Below the pieces are notes generated by a model. That model searched no databases. It was not told the DNA's origin and saw only the letters and a list, made by a program, of their open reading frames with translations. 29,830 nt of DNA from Sphingomonas_R sp036387535 (GTDB lineage: Bacteria; Pseudomonadota; Alphaproteobacteria; Sphingomonadales; Sphingomonadaceae), in contig NZ_DASVTO010000065.1 of assembly GCF_036387535.1 (NCBI RefSeq), forward strand, positions 1 through 29,830, in the 5' to 3' direction. The position numbers and the translations under genes were made by a program. Position 1 is the first letter of the stretch; every line of letters begins with the position of its first letter. Below, piece after piece: positions 25,079-29,830 of this stretch.

Positions 25079-27393
25079 CGGGCACGCTCCGTCAGGTGTA
25101 GCCGGGCGACCGCATAGAAGGGGTCGGACAAGGGGGAGGTGAATGTCAGGCAGATGTCCTGGTCGCCGTCCACCTTCGGCAGCGTGCCGGTGAAGCGGAA
25201 CTGCGCGGGCGCGGTGCGGGGGTCGGGCAGCGGAAAGCTGGCGAGGACGACAGGCTTGGCGTCTTTCGCCGGATCGGCCGCGAGGCAGCCGATGCTGAGG
25301 ATCAGTTCCCCATGCGGGGTCACGTTGTAGTAGGCCCGGAGCTTCGTGATGTCATGTGCCAGACCATAGTTGCGCGGCAGGCGGGCGACATCGACGGTGA
25401 AGCCCCGCGCCACGTCCAGCGGTGCCTGCGGGTAGACGGCGCAGGTATCGAACACGTTGATGCTGAACGCCGGTCCGTTGCTGATCGTTTCGGACGCGAG
25501 CGGGACGCGGAGCCCCAGCGGACCGCTGGGGCAGGCGACGAGATCGGATGTGGTGCGCGTGAGCAATGCGGCACGGCTGCTGTCGAACGCGCGTGGCGCG
25601 GCCGTTGCGGTGCCCGTCCTGTCATAGGCGGCCGCGCGCACCGTGATGCCGGGCTTCAAGGTCAGCGGCGTGGCATAGACCTTGGACCGGGAGGTCGGAT
25701 CGGTCCCGTCCAGCGTGTAGCGGATCGTGCCCCAGGGAACCTGCGTCGCGAGCGCGACCGTCGCCTTGCCCGCGCGCAGGGCATCACCGCGGGTGCCCTG
25801 AAGCGTGTAGGCGACGGCAAAGCCGCTGTCGGCGACCTCCACGCCCGACCGGCGCCAGCGGGCGATCTGCGGATCGAGCCGCGCGACGAAATCGGCAAAG
25901 CTGCTGGTGCCCGCGGCGGACCATGTCTTCTCCGCAAGCGCGCCGATCCGCGGGAACAGCGCGTGCTGCACCTGATAGGGCGTGACCAGATATTCGCTCC
26001 AGGCGTTGGCCTGCGCCCCCAGAACATGCTTTGCCTTGTCCGCGGCAAGGCCCGCGGGCATCGGATCATAGCGATAGACGTCGGCAAGCGTCTGGATGCC
26101 TAGGCGCCCCGGCGGTTCATCGCCAAGATTGCTCTGGCTGTTGTCGAAATAGAGCTTGGGCGCGGGGCTCAGCACGACATCATGCCCCTGGCTGGCGGCA
26201 TCCACGGCGCCCTGTTCGCCGCGCCAGGACATGACCGAAGCCGATGGTGGCAGTCCGCCCTCCAGGATCTCGTCCCAGCCGATCAGCCGGCGGCCATGAT
26301 CGGCCAGATAGCGGCCGAACTGATCGATCAGCCAGCTTTGCAGCGCATTCTCGTCCTTCAGCCCCAAGGTCTTGATCTGGGCCTGCACGACGGGCGAGCG
26401 TTCCCATTGGTCCTTGACGGCCTCGTCGCCGCCGAGGTGGATGTAGCTGCCGGGGAAGATCTCCATGACCTCGTCGAGCAGGGCCTTCACGAAGGCGACG
26501 CCGTGGGGACCGGGATTGAAGAGATACGGGTTGACGCCCCAGTCCTGCGAAACATCGGGCCGGTCCCCCAGCACGCCCAGTTCGGGATAGGCGGCGACCA
26601 GCGCCTGCGCGTGGCCCGGCAGATCGATTTCCGGCACGATGACGATGTTGCGCGTCCGCGCATAGGCCACCAGCCCCTTCAATTCGGCCTGCGTGTAGAA
26701 ACCCCCGACGCGCGGACCGAGCGCCCCTCCGCTGGACGGCGGGGTCCGCCAGCTGCCGATGGCGGTCAGCTTCGGATATTTCTTCACCTCGAATCGCCAC
26801 CCCTGATCATCGGTCAGGTGCAGGTGGAGTGTGTTGAGCTTCACGGCCGCCATCTGATCGACGATGGTGTAGAGCGCGGGCAGCGGCAGGAAATGACGCG
26901 CCGGATCGATCATCAGACCGCGCCAGCCGAAGCGGGGTGCATCCTCGATCATGAGTGCGGGGATGGTGGTGGGTTGGCCGAACGCCCGGTCAGGGCTGAT
27001 CAACTGCGCCAGCGTCATCGCCGCATTGACGAAGCCGGCATCACTGGCGGCCGTCAGAACGATGCCGCTCGGCGTTACGGCAAGCGTATAGGCTTCCGCA
27101 CCCGCGACCGCCGGGTCGCGCACGAACCGGATCGCCCCGCCGTCGGCAAGGCGCAGGGCCAGTCCGCGTTCGGTGCGGACATGATCCACCAACAGGCGGG
27201 CGGCGGCGGAGGCACCCGCATCCGACGTGGTGATCGCGGTCGTGGCGCCGACGGTGAAGCTGCCGGTCTGGCGGGCGATCTTCTGCGGCATCGGCACCAG
27301 CGGCAGGACCTGCGCGCCTGTGGCGCCGGCGGATAGCGCGAAACCAAGCGCAAGAGCGGCGGTGCGGAGGATGCGGGACGCAGGCGCGGACAA
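25075..27393 (-). CDS. Exported GH20 beta-N-acetylhexosaminidase, TTG start
   Basis: The 772-residue protein matches GH20. After a signal peptide (RILRTAALALGFALSAGATGA) come the GH20 N-terminal domain (about 30-155), the catalytic barrel with RHFLPLPALYTIVDQMA, HLHLTDDQGWR, IVPEIDLPGHAQA and the catalytic Asp-Glu pair in HLGGDEAVKD (near residue 322), a chitobiase-C-type segment (IRYTLDGTDPTSRSKVY) and a C-terminal beta-rich domain with several Cys. It removes terminal beta-GlcNAc and can act on chitobiose. No ATG fits the signal peptide; TTG 27393 is chosen because GGAG sits exactly 8 bases upstream and the signal then begins correctly. It is the first gene of the glycosidase operon, downstream of a NagR-like operator candidate. 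Confidence 0.93.
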   Translation of the reverse strand: MSAPASRILRTAALALGFALSAGATGAQVLPLVPMPQKIARQTGSFTVGATTAITTSDAGASAAARLLVDHVRTERGLALRLADGGAIRFVRDPAVAGAEAYTLAVTPSGIVLTAASDAGFVNAAMTLAQLISPDRAFGQPTTIPALMIEDAPRFGWRGLMIDPARHFLPLPALYTIVDQMAAVKLNTLHLHLTDDQGWRFEVKKYPKLTAIGSWRTPPSSGGALGPRVGGFYTQAELKGLVAYARTRNIVIVPEIDLPGHAQALVAAYPELGVLGDRPDVSQDWGVNPYLFNPGPHGVAFVKALLDEVMEIFPGSYIHLGGDEAVKDQWERSPVVQAQIKTLGLKDENALQSWLIDQFGRYLADHGRRLIGWDEILEGGLPPSASVMSWRGEQGAVDAASQGHDVVLSPAPKLYFDNSQSNLGDEPPGRLGIQTLADVYRYDPMPAGLAADKAKHVLGAQANAWSEYLVTPYQVQHALFPRIGALAEKTWSAAGTSSFADFVARLDPQIARWRRSGVEVADSGFAVAYTLQGTRGDALRAGKATVALATQVPWGTIRYTLDGTDPTSRSKVYATPLTLKPGITVRAAAYDRTGTATAAPRAFDSSRAALLTRTTSDLVACPSGPLGLRVPLASETISNGPAFSINVFDTCAVYPQAPLDVARGFTVDVARLPRNYGLAHDITKLRAYYNVTPHGELILSIGCLAADPAKDAKPVVLASFPLPDPRTAPAQFRFTGTLPKVDGDQDICLTFTSPLSDPFYAVARLHLTERAR

Positions 27394-27432
27394 ATGGGGT
27401 TCTCCGGACGGAGGATTGGGTTCAGGTACTTC

Positions 27433-27449
27433 ATTGGTATGATGCCGAT
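27433..27449. promoter_or_regulatory. Candidate NagR/DasR-type operator
   Basis: ATTGGTATGATGCCGAT begins with the ATTGGTAT half-site typical of Bacillus NagR (YvoA) operators and ends with an imperfect inverted copy (CCGAT against ATTGG). It lies in the 120-base divergent region, about 40 bases before the GH20 start and 65 bases before cutC. A HutC-type GntR regulator, the family that uses such sites, is encoded just after cutC. Confidence 0.4.
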
Positions 27450-27513
27450 CGCAAGAGGGTTCGTCCAGTGCGCTTCTGTGCGATGACGAAGCCATTGTGG
27501 ATCAGGTGCGCGG

Positions 27514-28293
27514 ATGCAGGAGATAGAGGTGGGTGCTGTGGAGACGTTGGAGCGCGCGCCGGGCGGGCCGATCCTGGAGATCTGTGTCGACGATCCGTCC
27601 GGGCTGGCCGCCGCGGTTGCCGGTGGGGCCGACCGCATCGAACTGTGCGGTGCGCTGGCGCTGGGCGGGTTGACGCCGTCTGCGGGGCTGATCGCGCTGG
27701 CGGCGCGATGCGGCATTCCGGCGCATGTCATGATCCGGCCGCGCGCGGGGGATTTCGTCTATACCGAATCCGAGATCGCGCTGATGTGTGACGACATCGC
27801 GCGTACGCTTGCAATGGGCGTTGCGGGCGTGGTGGTGGGGGCGACCGACCCGAAGGGGCATCCCGACCGGGCGGCGCTGATCCGCTTCCGCGATGTGGCC
27901 GGGGCGGGGGTGATCGTCTATCACCGGGCGATCGATCTGGCGCCTGATCCATGCGCCGCGGTCGAGACGCTCTGCGCCTTGCGGTATGACCATGTGCTGA
28001 GTTCCGGTGGCCGACACCGAGCGGCGGATGGCGTGGCGACCCTGGCGGCGATGGTGCGCGCGGCACGCGGGCGGCTGGGCGTGATCGTCGGATCGGGCGT
28101 GACCGCCGACAACGCCATGGCACTGATCCGGGCCACGGGCGTTCACCAACTGCACGCCTCCGCCAGCAGAACGCAGGTGTGGGACGATCCGCGGATCGCC
28201 GAATTCGGGTTTGGGCCCGTCGGCGCCCGCATGACCAGCAGGGACCATGTCGCGGCATTGCGCCGGGCAATGGGCGGAGCCACATGCCTGTGA
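27514..28293 (+). CDS. cutC: CutC-family TIM-barrel protein
   Basis: The 259-residue protein matches the CutC family: PILEICVDDPSGLAAAVAGGADRIELCGALALGGLTPSAG, AHVMIRPRAGDFVYTESE, VVVGATDPKGHPD, YHRAIDL and SGGRHRAADG. The family is annotated as copper homeostasis from early E. coli work, but its true activity is uncertain. There are no copper genes nearby; it sits between a glycosidase operon and amino-sugar genes, so a role in glycan or amino-sugar use is more likely here. ATG 27514 is taken as start, but GTG 27529 (GGAG 6 bases upstream) and GTG 27538 are real alternatives because the domain begins only at about residue 19. Confidence 0.9.
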   Translation: MQEIEVGAVETLERAPGGPILEICVDDPSGLAAAVAGGADRIELCGALALGGLTPSAGLIALAARCGIPAHVMIRPRAGDFVYTESEIALMCDDIARTLAMGVAGVVVGATDPKGHPDRAALIRFRDVAGAGVIVYHRAIDLAPDPCAAVETLCALRYDHVLSSGGRHRAADGVATLAAMVRAARGRLGVIVGSGVTADNAMALIRATGVHQLHASASRTQVWDDPRIAEFGFGPVGARMTSRDHVAALRRAMGGATCL

Positions 28294-28307
28294 ACTATAT
28301 AACCAAT
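28294..28307. promoter_or_regulatory. Second ATTGGT-type half-site before the GntR gene
   Basis: The AT-rich stretch ACTATATAACCAAT directly after the cutC stop reads ATTGGTTATATAGT on the other strand, resembling the 27433-27449 site in its left half but with one extra base. It could be an autoregulatory operator for the GntR gene, or only an AT-rich promoter. Nothing else was recognised in the 111-base gap up to 28404. Confidence 0.25.
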
Positions 28308-28404
28308 AAATGACCTATTGCGATGGTCCGGCAGTCGCGGTAGCGTTTAACCCGTGGTAGCGCCTCTGCAGGGCGATGTCGCCAAGAGGGGGTCACCGAA
28401 CATC

Positions 28405-29142
28405 ATGATGTTTTCCGCGCAGATCGGGCCATTCCGGCCAGGTAATCGGGCGCCCCTGTATCTGCAGCTGCAGCAACTGCTGCGCGATGCCATCCAGAAC
28501 AACGTGCTGGGCGAAAATGATGCCATCCCGGCGGAGCGCGACCTGGCGGCGGAATATGACGTCTCCCGCATCACGGTGCGCAAGGCGATCGGCGGGCTGG
28601 TCGAAGAAGGGCTGCTGACCCGCCGACGCGGTGCCGGAACCTTCGTCGCAGTGCGTGTCGAGAAGAGCTTTTCCAAATTATCATCTTTTTCCGAAGACAT
28701 GCTGTCGCGCGGACGCCAGCCGAGCAGCAGCTGGATCAGCCGTGCGGTGGGGGCCGTGACGCCGGAGGAGGCGCTGTCGCTCGGCCTGTCGCCGGGCGCG
28801 CCGGTCTACCGGTTCCGCCGGATCCGCTTTGCCGACGAGGTGCCGATGGCGCTCGAACTGTCGACGATCGCCAGCTACTGCCTGCCGTCGGTCGAAGCGG
28901 TCGGCGATTCGCTGTATGATGCGCTGGAGGCGGCGGGAAACCGCCCGGTGCGCGCGCTGCAGCGGTTGCGCGCGGTGCCGTTCGGCGCGGAACATGCCCG
29001 CATGCTGGGCGTCGGCGCGGGTCATGCCGGCCTGTTGATCGAGCGACGCGCGTTCCTGCGCGATGGCCGTGCGGCCGAATACACCCAGTCCTTCTATCGC
29101 GGCGACGCCTATGATTTCGTCGCGGAACTCACCGATATCTGA
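28405..29142 (+). CDS. HutC-type GntR regulator (NagR/NagQ-like)
   Basis: The 245-residue protein has a GntR winged helix-turn-helix at about residues 14-80 (PLYLQLQQLLRDAI, IPAERDLAAEYDVSRITVRKAIGGLVEEGLL, RRRGAGTFVA) and a C-terminal UTRA effector domain (EALSLGLSPGAPVYRFRRIRFADEVPMALELSTI, ending AEYTQSFYRGDAYDFVAEL). UTRA regulators of this type often sense GlcNAc-6-phosphate or glucosamine-6-phosphate. It is followed after 7 bases by a glucosamine-6-phosphate deaminase-like gene, which supports a NagR/NagQ role. ATG 28405 or 28408 is preferred as the domain start; a GTG at 28354 would add 17 residues. It may also control the glycosidase operon. Confidence 0.9.
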   Translation: MMFSAQIGPFRPGNRAPLYLQLQQLLRDAIQNNVLGENDAIPAERDLAAEYDVSRITVRKAIGGLVEEGLLTRRRGAGTFVAVRVEKSFSKLSSFSEDMLSRGRQPSSSWISRAVGAVTPEEALSLGLSPGAPVYRFRRIRFADEVPMALELSTIASYCLPSVEAVGDSLYDALEAAGNRPVRALQRLRAVPFGAEHARMLGVGAGHAGLLIERRAFLRDGRAAEYTQSFYRGDAYDFVAELTDI

Positions 29143-29149
29143 GGCAAGC

Positions 29150-29830
29150 ATGACCGATATGGCGACCGTGCCCCGACATACGTTGATGGCATCCGAATCC
29201 CGCGAGGCGCCGGCCGTGGTCGCGCGGATGCTCACGGAAAATCGTGCCGCACTGCAGATCCTTGGTGAACGGCTGCGGGCCAATCCGCCGCAGGTTGTGG
29301 TGACCTGTGCCCGTGGATCGTCCGATCATGCTGCCACTTATGGCAAATATCTGATCGAGACGCTGACCGGCGTGCCGGTGGCATCGGCTGCGCCATCGAT
29401 CACGTCGCTCTATGCGGCGCCGATGTCGGCCGCCAATGCGGTGGTGATCGCGGTATCCCAATCGGGTCGCAGCCCGGACCTGCTGGCGACCGTGTCGGCC
29501 TACCGCGCCGGTGGCGCCTATGTGGTGGCGTTGGTCAACGATGCGACATCGCCGCTGGCGGAAATGGCGGACGCGTTCCTGCCGCTGCACGCCGGGCCGG
29601 AACGCGCGGTGGCGGCGACCAAATCGTGCATCGCGGCGCTGGCCGGGCTGGCCGCGATCGCCGCGGCATGGAGCGAGGATGCGGCACTGACCGCGGCGCT
29701 CGACCGGCTGCCCGATGCGCTGGCCGCGTCGCTGGCGTTGGACTGGTCTGCTGCGACGGACGCGTTGCGGGACGTGACGCGGATGTTCGTGCTGGGCCGC
29801 GGATTCGGACTGGGCATCGCGCAGGAAGCT
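29150..29830 (+). CDS. SIS-domain glucosamine-6-phosphate deaminase (NagB-II type), partial
   Basis: The frame stays open from ATG 29150 to the window end (227 codons); the C-terminal third is outside. The N-terminus MASESREAPAVVARML, then TCARGSSDHAATYGKYLIET, VSQSGRSPDLLATV and HAGPERAVAATKS, are those of the sugar isomerase (SIS) family related to the isomerase half of GlmS. NagB-II converts glucosamine-6-phosphate to fructose-6-phosphate plus ammonia. It has no glutaminase domain, which argues against GlmS. It starts 7 bases after the GntR stop, so they form an operon. It would process GlcNAc released by GH20 after import, phosphorylation and deacetylation, steps not encoded in this window. 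Confidence 0.88.
   Translation, partial: MTDMATVPRHTLMASESREAPAVVARMLTENRAALQILGERLRANPPQVVVTCARGSSDHAATYGKYLIETLTGVPVASAAPSITSLYAAPMSAANAVVIAVSQSGRSPDLLATVSAYRAGGAYVVALVNDATSPLAEMADAFLPLHAGPERAVAATKSCIAALAGLAAIAAAWSEDAALTAALDRLPDALAASLALDWSAATDALRDVTRMFVLGRGFGLGIAQEA

Noticed and set aside
1..29830. CRISPR array, tRNA/rRNA, insertion sequence, integrase or phage genes
   Set aside because: None found by reading both strands; intergenic gaps are short and contain no repeats of that type.

Overview
The window looks like the chromosome of a high-GC alphaproteobacterium, most likely a Sphingomonas-type sphingomonad. This rests on base composition, a dense layout with many ATGA overlaps, the family mix (twin-arginine-exported glycosidases, FucP, UxaA-type dehydratase, NagB-II) and GGAG-type ribosome binding sites. 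No RNA genes, insertion sequences, CRISPR arrays or tandem repeats were seen, and no gene-free stretch exceeds about 215 bases.

Left part (1-6.5 kb): the start of a small hydrophobic protein at the edge, a ferritin-like DUF892 protein and a manganese catalase (a stress pair). Next come two divergent two-domain proteins: a glycosyltransferase fused to a complete UDP-galactopyranose mutase, and a GH1-like glycosidase fused to an RmlD-like reductase that lacks the usual catalytic tyrosine.

Middle part (6.5-14.2 kb): a nonphosphorylative L-fucose pathway. FucP imports fucose. An aldo/keto reductase oxidises it. A split UxaA-type dehydratase makes 2-keto-3-deoxy-L-fuconate. An SDR and an FAH-family hydrolase then give pyruvate and L-lactate, and LldD oxidises the L-lactate. 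An IclR regulator sits inside the set. No lactonase gene is visible. An exact 11-mer lies in both the fucP and the fucose-dehydrogenase promoter regions.

Right part (14.3-27.4 kb): six exported glycosidases (GH20, GH2, GH3, GH125, GH92, GH29) on the minus strand. Each junction is a 4-base stop/start overlap. Their predicted bond specificities match exo-degradation of an N-glycan, and the GH3 plus GH29-B pair would suit plant-type N-glycans carrying beta-xylose and alpha-1,3-fucose. The fucose released by GH29 feeds directly into the pathway next door.

Far right (27.5 kb to end): a CutC-family protein, a HutC-type GntR regulator (NagR/NagQ-like) and the start of a SIS-domain glucosamine-6-phosphate deaminase, which would handle the GlcNAc released by GH20. 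A DasR/NagR-like operator candidate sits between the glycosidase operon and cutC. The whole 6.5-29.8 kb stretch therefore reads as one glycan-utilisation locus covering export, depolymerisation, uptake, catabolism and two regulators. The TonB-dependent receptor, GlcNAc kinase/deacetylase and mannose catabolism genes must lie elsewhere.
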